This document shows, one piece after another, positions 44,851 to 53,807 of a DNA stretch of 64,000 bases; the stretch's first letter is position 1, and every line of letters begins with the position of its first letter. The DNA comes from Bacteroidales bacterium (GTDB lineage: Bacteria > Bacteroidota > Bacteroidia > Bacteroidales > UBA932), in contig JAGAFU010000018.1 of assembly GCA_017627955.1 (NCBI GenBank), positions 24,696 through 88,695 of the forward strand, given 5' to 3'. The notes below the pieces were generated by a model. The model had not been told where the DNA came from. It made no database searches and was given only the letters and a program-made list of their open reading frames with translations. Both the position numbers and the translations under genes were made by a program.

Positions 44851-47088
44851 ATGACTAGAAGAATACCTCTACTGATCGCGCTGCTCGCCTGCATAGGATG
44901 CTCGAATTCCGGCACTCCAGCCTACAAGGATAGTTCAAAACCAATCGACAAGAGGGTGGAGGATCTCGTTTCGAGGATGACCCTCAAGGAGAAGCTTCGC
45001 CAACTCAACCAGCTCGACTGCGGATCAGTCATGAAAGACGGTGGCTTGGATCCCGCCAAGCTTAAGGAAATAATTGGCAATGACGGGTTTGGCAGTATTC
45101 AGGGAATAACCGTTCCCTCATGGGAATCCACAGCTTTTTTCAACGAGGTCCAACGTTACTGCGTCGAGGAGACTCGACTGGGGATACCTATTTTCACCTC
45201 GACGGAATCACTTCACGGAGCGATCCACGACGGTTCCACAGTATTCCCCCAAAGCATCGCTTTGGCTTCGACATTCGATCCTTCCCTGGCGCATGAGATG
45301 ACCTTGGCGATCTCCGAGGAACTGATTTCCGAGGGAGCCAACCAGACTCTCTGCCCTGTGCTGGATGTCGCGAGAGATCCCCGATGGGGCCGGACGGAGG
45401 AAACTTTCGGTGAGGATCCTTACCTCAACGGAACTTTCGGAATCGCTGAGGTGAAAGGCTACCTCGAAGGAGGGATGAACCCCGTTATAAAGCATTTCGG
45501 ACCCGGTGGAGAACCTGTCGGAGGACTTAACCTGGCATCCGTGGACTGTTCTCCAAGGGACTTGGAACTTATTCACCTCAAGCCATTTGAGATGGTTGTG
45601 AGAAACACCGGAGTCCGAGGGATCATGAGTTCCTACGATTCGTGGAACAGGGTTCCAAACTCGGCTTCAAAATTCCTCCTGACGGACTTGCTCAGGGACA
45701 AGTGGGGGTTCAAGGGATATGTTTACTCTGACTGGGGAGCTGTGGGTATGCTCCATAGTTTCCAAAGAATAGCCGCTTCAACCGAGGAGGCGGCCCGGCT
45801 GGCAATCTCGGCGGGACTGGACTTCGAGGCTGCCGGGGGCTGTTACCAAGAGTTGGAGACAGCGGTCAAGGAAGGCAGGATCTCCGAGAGCGTTGTAGAC
45901 AAGGCCGTCGGCAATGTGCTGAGAGTCAAGTTCGAGATGGGACTCTTTGACAACCCGTACAGGAATCTTGGCGGGAAGGCTATTGTCAGAACCAAAGAAC
46001 ATGTGGCGCTCTCAAGAAGGATCGCGGATGAGTCGATCGTCTTGCTGAAAAATGAGGGGAACCTCCTGCCTCTCAATAAAGAGAACCTCCTCTCGGTGGC
46101 GGTAATCGGGCCCAATGCTGACCAGGTGCAATTCGGAGACTATTCCTGGAGCCGGTCCAACGAGGATGGGAAGACTCCGCTCGCGGCCATTAGGGAATAT
46201 CTTGGCGGCAAAGTCAAAATCAACTACGCCAAGGGCTGCGACCTTGTCTCTGAGGATAAGAGCGGCATCCAGGAGGCCGTCAGAGCCGCATCCGCAAGCG
46301 ATGTCTCGCTTGTATTCTTAGGGACCTGCAGCGCCTCACTTGCCAGGGACTATACAAACTCCACCAGCGGAGAGGGCTATGACCTTGAGTCCCTTGACCT
46401 TACCGGGGTTCAAGAAGATCTTCTCCGCTCCGTGGCCTCCACGGGGAAACCGGTCGTACTGGTCCTTGTCACGGGCAAGCCGATCTGCGTTCCCTGGGCG
46501 AAAGAGAATATTCCGGCGATTTTGACTCAATGGTACGGCGGGGAGACCGCCGGGGACGCTGTCGCGGGCATTCTGTTCGGCGAGACTATCCCATCCGGCA
46601 AACTGCCAATATCTTTCCCCAAAAGCGCCGACCATCTGCCAGCCTATTACAACCATCTGCCGACCGATAAAGGCTTCTACCACCAACCTGGTTCCGTCGG
46701 CAACCCGGGAAGAGACTATGTGTTCTCTTCGCCGGATCCTCTCTGGGCTTTCGGCCACGGGTTAAGCTACACTGACTTTGAATATGGGGAGATAAGCCTG
46801 TCCGCAGAGGACCTGAAGGCCGGTGACACCCTTACGGTCAAGTTGGGAATATCCAATAAAGGTCGTTTTGACGGCAAGGAGGTCGTCCAACTGTATGTCA
46901 GGCAGGAGGATAGCCCGATCGTGACTCCAGTCAAGGAACTGAAGGCCTTCACTAAAGTAAGTGTACCGGCGGGAGGAAAAACCGAAGCGGTACTCGCCCT
47001 TCCGTTAACCGAGCCGGGAGAATACCACCTCATGGTAGGCTCTTCCTCTGAAGATATCCGTCAGGAAGCCTCCGTCAAAGTGTTATAA
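44851..47088 (+). CDS. GH3 beta-glycosidase lipoprotein (BglX-like)
   Basis: A 745-residue lipoprotein (signal ends ALLACIGC). It has the BglX-type N-terminal region KPIDKRVEDLVSRMTLKEKL, TSTESLHGAIHDGSTVFPQS, DVARDPRWGRTEETFGEDPY, the KHFGPGGEPVGGLN loop and the nucleophile motif YVYSDWG (Asp294), then the second GH3 domain (GPNADQVQFGDYSW) and an Fn3-like tail (KELKAFTKVSVPAGG). Specificity may be beta-glucoside, xyloside or arabinoside. It is on the plus strand, divergent from the GH35/DUF4038 remnant and convergent with the DUF4038 gene, three bases from its end. Confidence 0.93.
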   Translation: MTRRIPLLIALLACIGCSNSGTPAYKDSSKPIDKRVEDLVSRMTLKEKLRQLNQLDCGSVMKDGGLDPAKLKEIIGNDGFGSIQGITVPSWESTAFFNEVQRYCVEETRLGIPIFTSTESLHGAIHDGSTVFPQSIALASTFDPSLAHEMTLAISEELISEGANQTLCPVLDVARDPRWGRTEETFGEDPYLNGTFGIAEVKGYLEGGMNPVIKHFGPGGEPVGGLNLASVDCSPRDLELIHLKPFEMVVRNTGVRGIMSSYDSWNRVPNSASKFLLTDLLRDKWGFKGYVYSDWGAVGMLHSFQRIAASTEEAARLAISAGLDFEAAGGCYQELETAVKEGRISESVVDKAVGNVLRVKFEMGLFDNPYRNLGGKAIVRTKEHVALSRRIADESIVLLKNEGNLLPLNKENLLSVAVIGPNADQVQFGDYSWSRSNEDGKTPLAAIREYLGGKVKINYAKGCDLVSEDKSGIQEAVRAASASDVSLVFLGTCSASLARDYTNSTSGEGYDLESLDLTGVQEDLLRSVASTGKPVVLVLVTGKPICVPWAKENIPAILTQWYGGETAGDAVAGILFGETIPSGKLPISFPKSADHLPAYYNHLPTDKGFYHQPGSVGNPGRDYVFSSPDPLWAFGHGLSYTDFEYGEISLSAEDLKAGDTLTVKLGISNKGRFDGKEVVQLYVRQEDSPIVTPVKELKAFTKVSVPAGGKTEAVLALPLTEPGEYHLMVGSSSEDIRQEASVKVL

Positions 47089-47091
47089 GTC

Positions 47092-48831
47092 TTATTCAGA
47101 GATCATCAGCACCCAGTCTTCATTGTCCGGCTTATCGGGCAGGGAGAGCCTTCCGTCTTGTCCGGCGGCCACATCGACAGGGGCAAGTCTTTCCCCGACG
47201 CGGGTATTGTACCACGTCGCCTTAAGGGCTTTACCCGGCTGAATGTCAGTTATTTCCCCGGTATCTATGCTATTGGCGAAGAAATACAGCAGATGGGTGT
47301 TCGGGGTGCGGGCGTAGACATAAGCCTTAGAGCGGGGCTGGAAGGCTTCGTCGCCTGGCAGGACCGGCACGAGGTTCCACCAGTCGAAGGACTCGAGGAA
47401 ACTCCGAAGGTGAATCATCTGGTTCGCGCTGGGGTACTCAACGGACACGGACCAGTGCGTTTTCTTATCTTCCGGCGTTATGGTATCTATTCCGTCAGTG
47501 GATTGATTGTCAACATCATAGTTACTTTTGTAAAGCCAGATGTCGATCGCCCCGTAACCATAGCCGAAGAAACCGGAGAGGAAGGATATCCATCCCTGGG
47601 CCCTCGAGCCGAAATCCTTGGTCCACAGCCCGCAATAGCGGCCTTCGTAATTAATTGCCGGACAAGAGGTTTCCCAATAATCACGGACTAGATCCGGGGA
47701 CACCGGGCTGGTCAGGGAAGGACTCCATTGCGCCGCCCACCAATTGTGGCCGGTCCTGGCGGCCACTTCACTGGAGGCGAAAACGGACGCTCCGTCAGCG
47801 TCACGCTTCTCGTCCCCCGTACCGCGACCGGTCACTGAAGTGTGCCAGGCGTTTTCCTGGTGGCCGGATAGCGGATGAGAATAGGCGTCATATTCATGGA
47901 TATATTCCGCAACCTTGACCCAAGGGTTGTCGGCGGCGTCAAAGATACCGTAGAAGGTGTTGTCCATCTCCTGGGCGAGGGTCCAGAGGACAGGGAAAGC
48001 GCCGAAACGGGCCACCCAGTAACGGGACAGATTCCTCAATGCGGCGTCATCATGCCACAACTCCCGACGCATCGAGCTGACGAAGAAGAACTCCCCGTTG
48101 GCATGGACAAGGCCCTTGCCCGCGATATACTTGTAATACTCGTCGGCCTTACGCAACCCGGGAATATCCTCGGAGTCAACCGTGCCGTCATTCAGCTTGA
48201 AAGGAGCGCCCAGAGGTTCGCTCTGGTAGACTGTGAAGCCCTGCTTGACACGTCTGTCGACAATATACTTGAAATGAGATTCGGCTCCGGTGTTTCCGGC
48301 ATGCGGGCCGGGATCGTCGAACTCTTCCGTGTACATTCCCCAGTGAGTGTCCCCGAGATAAAAGAAAGGAGTACCATCCGCATAGGTCATGTATTTCATC
48401 CCAGGCTCCACACGGACAAAGCCATGTTTATAGACAGCCAAGTCCCCGTCGTATTTCACGCAGGCCAATCTACCTTTCAAACCGTCCAGGGACTCGTCCT
48501 GCGGACAGGAGGCCTCCCATCTCCACTTCCCTTCCCTGGTCGGAGCGAAACGGACCAGAAAAACATTCCCTCCATCCCAGAAAGCGGGACGGACAAGGGT
48601 CTCGCCGGATCTAGGGTGAGTGAAGGTGACATCCAACAAGATATTTTCAGAACCTCCTGAAGAATAATCAGTTGACGACTCAAATCGCAATTCGGTCATC
48701 ATCCAGGTCCTGACTCGTTCATTGCCGGACCTGCTGTCTGACCGGCAACCCGAAAGAAGAGCTAGAACACAAAAGAATGAGGTTAAACACAGAATCCCGG
48801 ATCTCTTAATGCCAACAACACTTAAAACCAT
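47092..48831 (-). CDS. DUF5060/DUF4038 lipoprotein, apiosidase-like glycoside hydrolase
   Basis: A 579-residue lipoprotein (signal ends VLALLSGC). An N-terminal DUF5060-type beta domain (RFAPTREGKWRWEAS) is followed by a DUF4038 TIM barrel (YADGTPFFYLGDTHWGMYTEEF, FPVLWTLAQEMDNTFYG) and a C-terminal beta domain (AYVYARTPNTHLLYFFAN, GRLSLPDKPDNEDWVLMIS). Related proteins include the GH140 apiosidases acting on rhamnogalacturonan II. The open frame extends to 48894, overlapping the LacI gene by 44 bases; I choose the ATG at 48831, which starts the signal peptide and leaves 19 bases after the LacI stop. It is probably cotranscribed with, and controlled by, that regulator. Confidence 0.85.
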   Translation of the reverse strand: MVLSVVGIKRSGILCLTSFFCVLALLSGCRSDSRSGNERVRTWMMTELRFESSTDYSSGGSENILLDVTFTHPRSGETLVRPAFWDGGNVFLVRFAPTREGKWRWEASCPQDESLDGLKGRLACVKYDGDLAVYKHGFVRVEPGMKYMTYADGTPFFYLGDTHWGMYTEEFDDPGPHAGNTGAESHFKYIVDRRVKQGFTVYQSEPLGAPFKLNDGTVDSEDIPGLRKADEYYKYIAGKGLVHANGEFFFVSSMRRELWHDDAALRNLSRYWVARFGAFPVLWTLAQEMDNTFYGIFDAADNPWVKVAEYIHEYDAYSHPLSGHQENAWHTSVTGRGTGDEKRDADGASVFASSEVAARTGHNWWAAQWSPSLTSPVSPDLVRDYWETSCPAINYEGRYCGLWTKDFGSRAQGWISFLSGFFGYGYGAIDIWLYKSNYDVDNQSTDGIDTITPEDKKTHWSVSVEYPSANQMIHLRSFLESFDWWNLVPVLPGDEAFQPRSKAYVYARTPNTHLLYFFANSIDTGEITDIQPGKALKATWYNTRVGERLAPVDVAAGQDGRLSLPDKPDNEDWVLMISE

Positions 48832-48850
48832 GAGCCTCAATATCGCTTGA

Positions 48851-49903
48851 TCAGAAACTTGCCTCGGTGGGCTGGACGCCGAAGCGTCCCCCAAGGATGA
48901 GTTTAGCCTTTAAGATTATACTCTTTTCACTATCAACGGTTTCGCCATTGACCATTTTCTGCAGCAAGGAGAAAGATTTTTCCGCGATCTCAGCAAGCGG
49001 CTGGACCACATGAGGGATCACCGGCTTATTCAGGTCATAAGTGTCACTCTCGTCGTAGCAAACGAACGAGAAGGTCTTTGGCATGCTCAACCCCAGGACA
49101 TTCAAGGCATTGAAACCGTACATCGCCAGTTTTTTTGTCGGGAGGATGAAAGCCTCCGTGCCTCGCTTGGCAGCGTCACGGAACACCTCGATGACACCCT
49201 TCTTGGCGGCATCGGCATCGTACTCTATCCTGTGGAGCCTGATCTCATCTTTCAGTCCAGCATCCTCCATGGCCTTGGAATAGCCGAACTCCCTGTCCGT
49301 CAAGCTGGTGACGCCTAATTTATAGGAGAGCATCTCGATCTTTCCGAAACCTTGATGGAAGAGATACTTGGTGGCCATCACGCCGGAATCGACATTGTCC
49401 ACAAGAACCCTTCCGAAATCATCTCCGGGAATATCCCTATCGATCAACACGACAGGAATCCCGACACTGGTCGCTCTCTCAAGGGCTTTCTCACCACCCA
49501 GGCAAGGAGCCACGATCAACCCCTCAACATTGTAGCCGACCATGGTTTCCACCAGATGAGCGAGCTTCTCCGGATTCTCATCCGAGGATGCGAAAATCAC
49601 GGTGTAACCATCTTTGTACGCGATATTCTCGAGATTCCTGCAAATCTCGGCGAAGAACGGATTGGCGATGTCAGAGACTATCACCGCGATGGAATGGGAC
49701 TTGCCGCTCCTTAAGGACGCGGCGGCATTATTACGCCTGTATCCAAGCCTCTTAGCGACTTCAAGGACTCTTGCCGCAGTGTTAGGGTTCACAGGGCAAT
49801 CCAGACGTCCGTCCTTACCCATCTTCGCGTTCATGACAAAGGAAACAAGGGTAACCGACACACCCGCCTCCCTGGCCACATCTCTGATTGTAACTTTTTT
49901 CAT
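48851..49903 (-). CDS. LacI-family transcriptional regulator
   Basis: A 350-residue repressor. The N-terminal helix-turn-helix reads VTIRDVAREAGVSVTLVSFVMN, followed by a hinge with AKRLGYRRNNAAASLRSGK and a periplasmic-binding-protein-like effector domain (SIAVIVSDIANPFFAEI, GLIVAPC, VVLIDRDIPGDDFGRVLVDN). The usual TVS of the recognition helix is replaced by TLVSF, and the hinge segment is longer (MGKDGRLDCPVNPNTAARV). It sits immediately upstream of the DUF4038 gene and near the GH3 and GH127 genes, so a sugar effector from plant glycan is likely. Its operators are not identified. Confidence 0.93.
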   Translation of the reverse strand: MKKVTIRDVAREAGVSVTLVSFVMNAKMGKDGRLDCPVNPNTAARVLEVAKRLGYRRNNAAASLRSGKSHSIAVIVSDIANPFFAEICRNLENIAYKDGYTVIFASSDENPEKLAHLVETMVGYNVEGLIVAPCLGGEKALERATSVGIPVVLIDRDIPGDDFGRVLVDNVDSGVMATKYLFHQGFGKIEMLSYKLGVTSLTDREFGYSKAMEDAGLKDEIRLHRIEYDADAAKKGVIEVFRDAAKRGTEAFILPTKKLAMYGFNALNVLGLSMPKTFSFVCYDESDTYDLNKPVIPHVVQPLAEIAEKSFSLLQKMVNGETVDSEKSIILKAKLILGGRFGVQPTEASF

Positions 49904-49939
49904 TTTTGATTGTTTATTTGTTAGTTCGTTTCATATACT

Positions 49940-52132
49940 CTATCCATGGATCATCACGATCAATCCGGCCATAACAATCGAAACCATGCTCATCAGCTTG
50001 ATAAGGATGTTCAGTGACGGACCGGATGTGTCCTTGAACGGATCGCCGACGGTGTCTCCCACGACGGTCGCGTGATGATTGACTGAATTCTTGCCTCCGA
50101 AGTGACCGTCCTCAACATATTTCTTGGCGTTGTCCCAGGCTCCTCCGGAATTGGCCAGGAATATAGCGAGAATGAATCCCGCGCCAAGACCACCGATAAG
50201 AAGGCCCATCACGCCCGCCTCTCCGAGAATTACACCGACCAGGATGGGGACAATGATGGCGGTGAGAGCGGGAGTTATCATCTCGTGCTGGGCTGCCTTT
50301 GTGGAGATTTCCACACAGCGCTTATAATCAGGACGTTTCTTACCTTCAAGTATGCCAGCGATCTCGCGGAACTGCCTGCGGACCTCCACAACCATCTTCT
50401 CAGCCGCGCGTCCGACGGCATTCATCGTCATTCCGCAGAAAAGGAAAGCCATCATGGCACCGATGAACACACCGGAAAGTACCCTTGGATTCATCAGGTT
50501 GACCTGGTAATACTGTACAAGATCCGGGATGGTGGCATGGGCGACCTGAACCACACGGTCTCCGATGTTGATGGCGGTGGTACCGACATGCTGAAGTCCG
50601 ATCTTGATCTCCTCAATATACGAGGCGAGGAGGGCCAGGGCCGTAAGAGCGGCGGAACCGATGGCAAAGCCCTTGCCGGTGGCGGCCGTGGTGTTGCCAA
50701 GGGCGTCAAGAGTGTCTGTGCGATGCCTTACTTCCGGATCCAGCTCACTCATCTGGGCATTTCCGCCGGCATTGTCGGCTATAGGGCCGTAAGCGTCTGT
50801 GGCCAGGGTGATTCCAAGAGTGGAAAGCATTCCGACAGCGGCTATGCTGATCCCGTAAAGGCCGTAGCTGATATTGGCCGGATCAAAGGAGAACCCGGTC
50901 GCGAAAAGATAAGACAGGAGTATCGCGACCACGATTGTAACAACCGGGATGCACGTCGAGATCATGCCCAGCCCTATTCCCTGGATAATGACAGTGGCGG
51001 GACCGGTCTGGGAACTCTCCGCCAGTTTCTGGGTGGGCTTATAGGAATGGGATGTGTAATATTCCGTCGCTTTGCCGATTATCACACCGGCGAGAAGACC
51101 AGATATGACAGAAAGGCTGAGCTGCCACCAATTCTGGAATCCAAGCATACGGAAAACCCCGAAAGTCACGACGGCGATCAAGGCCGCCGACAAATTGGTG
51201 CCGACGCTGAGTGACTTCAGAAGTTGCTGGAGTCCAGCGCCTTCCTTGGTACGCACAGCGTATATTCCTATGATGGAGAGCAAAACTCCGATAGCGGCGA
51301 TCATCATGGGAGCCATGATGGCCTTCATCTGGCTCTCGACTCCGGCGCTGAAGTACGCTGAGGCTCCCAAGGCCATAGTGGCGAGGATGGAGCCGCAATA
51401 TGACTCATAAAGGTCAGCGCCCATGCCAGCGACATCACCCACGTTGTCACCCACGTTATCAGCGATGGTGGCGGGGTTGCGAGGATCATCCTCGGGGATG
51501 TCCTGCTCAACTTTTCCGACTATGTCGGCTCCCACATCAGCCGCCTTTGTGTATATTCCTCCACCGACCCTGGCGAAGAGCGCCTGGGTGGATGCTCCCA
51601 TTCCGAAGGTCAGCATGGTGGTGGTGATCACGATGAGTTTCTGGGACGCGTCGGGGCTGTCAACGCAGGCGTTCAGGATTATCCACCAGATGGAGATATC
51701 CAGCAATCCCAGTCCCACAACGGTGAGACCCATGACCGCGCCTGAGCGGAAAGCGAGTTTCAGACCGGAGTTAAGGGAACGGCTGACAGCGTTCGCGGTT
51801 CTCGCCGAGGCGTATGTGGCGGTCCTCATGCCGATATAACCGGCGAGAGCTGAGAAGAATCCTCCTGTAAGGAACGCGAACGGAACCCATCCATTCTGGA
51901 CATGAAGGACATAAGCCATGAACGAGAACAGCAGCGCGAGGACTATGAACACGATGAGCACAACCTTGTATTGCTGCTTAAGGTAGGCCATGGCGCCTTC
52001 CCTGACGTACCGCGCGATCTCTCGCATTGTGGGAGTGCCTTCATCTTCCTTCTTCATCTGATTGTAGAAAAACCAGGCGAAAAAGAGCGCCAAAATTGAC
52101 GCCGCCGGAACCAGATAGAACAGATTACTCAT
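49940..52132 (-). CDS. hppA: Membrane-bound ion-pumping pyrophosphatase, K+-dependent type
   Basis: A 730-residue inner-membrane protein with about 16 transmembrane helices that couples pyrophosphate hydrolysis to export of H+ or Na+. Signatures are DVGADIVGKVEQDIPEDDPRNPATIADNVGDNVG (substrate and Mg sites), DNAGGNAQMSE and the last-loop site. The sequence GNTTAATGKG has Ala where K+-independent pumps have Lys, so it belongs to the K+-dependent class, which includes the Na+ pumps of Bacteroides. Pyrophosphate from the heavy biosynthetic load (tRNA charging, polymer synthesis) is its fuel. It lies between sugar-degradation genes without functional link, preceded by a terminator and 36 bases upstream of lacI. 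Confidence 0.95.
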   Translation of the reverse strand: MSNLFYLVPAASILALFFAWFFYNQMKKEDEGTPTMREIARYVREGAMAYLKQQYKVVLIVFIVLALLFSFMAYVLHVQNGWVPFAFLTGGFFSALAGYIGMRTATYASARTANAVSRSLNSGLKLAFRSGAVMGLTVVGLGLLDISIWWIILNACVDSPDASQKLIVITTTMLTFGMGASTQALFARVGGGIYTKAADVGADIVGKVEQDIPEDDPRNPATIADNVGDNVGDVAGMGADLYESYCGSILATMALGASAYFSAGVESQMKAIMAPMMIAAIGVLLSIIGIYAVRTKEGAGLQQLLKSLSVGTNLSAALIAVVTFGVFRMLGFQNWWQLSLSVISGLLAGVIIGKATEYYTSHSYKPTQKLAESSQTGPATVIIQGIGLGMISTCIPVVTIVVAILLSYLFATGFSFDPANISYGLYGISIAAVGMLSTLGITLATDAYGPIADNAGGNAQMSELDPEVRHRTDTLDALGNTTAATGKGFAIGSAALTALALLASYIEEIKIGLQHVGTTAINIGDRVVQVAHATIPDLVQYYQVNLMNPRVLSGVFIGAMMAFLFCGMTMNAVGRAAEKMVVEVRRQFREIAGILEGKKRPDYKRCVEISTKAAQHEMITPALTAIIVPILVGVILGEAGVMGLLIGGLGAGFILAIFLANSGGAWDNAKKYVEDGHFGGKNSVNHHATVVGDTVGDPFKDTSGPSLNILIKLMSMVSIVMAGLIVMIHG

Positions 52133-52166
52133 AATTCAGCGTTTAACGATTTAGAAATAATCCTTC

Positions 52167-52189
52167 AAAAAAAAGGTCCTCTGGACCTT
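52167..52189 (-). terminator. Intrinsic terminator of the GH127 operon
   Basis: AAGGTCC (52173-52179) and GGACCTT (52183-52189) form a 7-bp stem with a 3-base loop. In the minus-strand direction the stem is followed by a run of T (complement of 52167-52172). It closes the three-gene operon ending at 52230 and lies just upstream of hppA, whose promoter must start within or after it. Confidence 0.88.
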
Positions 52190-52229
52190 CTCCAAAGGAC
52201 AAATATAAGAAAAAAACTCTTTAAAATTT

Positions 52230-53807
52230 TTAAATGACGATTTTAGTTACATAAGAATCATCGCTCGCGACCTTATGGCCATCGACATACACAAAGAATC
52301 CCTTTCCCTTTCCGAAGTGGTCTCCGGTCTTGTCATAGAACACGGAAATCTCCTTTCCCGCCACATAGACTTTGGAAAGGCTGAACCAATCCCACTCGTT
52401 CTCGGGAAGGAGAGGCTCGATGACTATGCTGCCGTCCAACTGGGGCTGTATTCCCACCAGGCCGCTGATGATCAGGTCGCAGAATGTGGAATGGTTGTAG
52501 TCCTTTCCCCTTTCACGATACTCTGATCCCCTCTCTATCAACAGTTTCCGAGCGATCCATTCTCCTGTAAAAGGGTCCAGATTCTCATCGATCCAGCAGA
52601 CCACGCTTCCATCTTCCTTTGTCATCCTGTGGCTGTTGCTATAGGTCTGAAGGGTCTCGAAATAATCTTTCTTCGTGACTGGTCCCTCGCCGTACTTGTG
52701 AAGGTGACGTTCCAAAGCGGTAAGAGTCTGGGAAGTGGCGAAAGGCCAGCTCGACCCGTTCCACTGGCATTCATGGCCTTCGTACAGGATCTGGAAACCT
52801 TCCGCCCTGCGCTCCGCCGTGGTTGGACCGTAAGGAGCCTTGAAACCATCAGGATCAGTCAGTTGAAGCCAGGCATCCGCCCACTCAGGCTTTGGAATAT
52901 CATAGAGCCATGGAATATAACCGTGCTCCTCCCGGGCGGGAGAGAAAGAACCGTCACGGTGACGGGGTATAACTTTGTAGAAGCGAGCTGACTCATCCCA
53001 TAACTTGTTGTTAATAAGATCTTTGAGCCTCTCGGCTTTCTCTGAGAACATCTTTGCCTCCTCGGAATTCCCAAGCATGGCGGCCATTGTCGACAGAGCC
53101 ACGGCGTCAGCGTACATGTAACTGTTGATGGTAGCCCTGTAGCCTGATGTGTCGTCACTAAGGTAACCAGAGATAGAGCATTCCCCGCCATCATAGCCGT
53201 CACCCTGCCAGAAAAGGCTGTCCGGGTCCTCCCTATGGTCATCCTCCCACGCTGAATATATTTCCTTCAGGTCCTCGTAAGAATCAAGGATAAGATTCAT
53301 GTCGGGATGGACTTTGAAGAACTGAAGGAAGGACTGGGCCACTGGATAACTGTATCTCCTGGCATCATCTTCTTCCCTGCACCAATAATCGGCATAATCC
53401 TCCAGATAAACCGGATCTTTGAGCCAGCGTCCCTCATTGAAATGATGGGCAGCGGGGCAGCATATCGCGTTGTATTTTCCTGCCCACGGAACATCTGGAA
53501 GGAACTCGGTGATGACAAAGCCTTCAGGGGTGGACTTGATGTGCTTCCGGAAAGTCCACCAGCGGAAATACCATGTCTTCTCGAGCTCCTTGTCCGGGCA
53601 TTCGAACACAGGAGCGTTTTCCTTCAAGAACGTCTCGGCCTCTGAGTTAGGGTATTTCTGGACATATATCTCCTCGTCCGCGGCATTGAAAGAGGACACA
53701 TATTCGGCGATCAGCGAATCGCCTTTTTTGTCTATCATCTGGACAGGGGAAACGCATCCCGCGAAGAGAGCCGCCGCAACGATGGCAGGTATTAAAAAGC
53801 GTGTCAT
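52230..53807 (-). CDS. MGH1/GH63-like (alpha/alpha)6-barrel glycosidase lipoprotein
   Basis: A 525-residue lipoprotein (signal ends ALFAGC). The mature domain is an (alpha/alpha)6 barrel resembling the MGH1/GH63-like families: YFRWWTFRKHI, PDSLFWQGDGYDGGECSISG, ECQWNGSSWPFATSQT, WIDENLDPFTGEW and DYNHSTFCDLIISGLVGIQP, with acidic residues in QGDGYDGGE and DENLDP as candidate catalytic groups. Substrate is not known. The start overlaps the stop of the upstream DUF1680 gene (ATGA type), and it is the last gene of the operon, so its product probably acts on the same glycan as the two GH127-type enzymes. Confidence 0.78.
   Translation of the reverse strand: MTRFLIPAIVAAALFAGCVSPVQMIDKKGDSLIAEYVSSFNAADEEIYVQKYPNSEAETFLKENAPVFECPDKELEKTWYFRWWTFRKHIKSTPEGFVITEFLPDVPWAGKYNAICCPAAHHFNEGRWLKDPVYLEDYADYWCREEDDARRYSYPVAQSFLQFFKVHPDMNLILDSYEDLKEIYSAWEDDHREDPDSLFWQGDGYDGGECSISGYLSDDTSGYRATINSYMYADAVALSTMAAMLGNSEEAKMFSEKAERLKDLINNKLWDESARFYKVIPRHRDGSFSPAREEHGYIPWLYDIPKPEWADAWLQLTDPDGFKAPYGPTTAERRAEGFQILYEGHECQWNGSSWPFATSQTLTALERHLHKYGEGPVTKKDYFETLQTYSNSHRMTKEDGSVVCWIDENLDPFTGEWIARKLLIERGSEYRERGKDYNHSTFCDLIISGLVGIQPQLDGSIVIEPLLPENEWDWFSLSKVYVAGKEISVFYDKTGDHFGKGKGFFVYVDGHKVASDDSYVTKIVI

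Noticed and set aside
48832-48894. N-terminal extension of the DUF4038 lipoprotein
   Set aside because: These codons overlap the lacI 3' end and would place about 20 polar residues ahead of the signal peptide; the ATG at 48831 is sufficient.
50102-51214. 370-codon open frame antisense to hppA
   Set aside because: Its translation is low-complexity Gly/Asp/His-rich, and hppA on the other strand is conserved throughout; it is a shadow frame.
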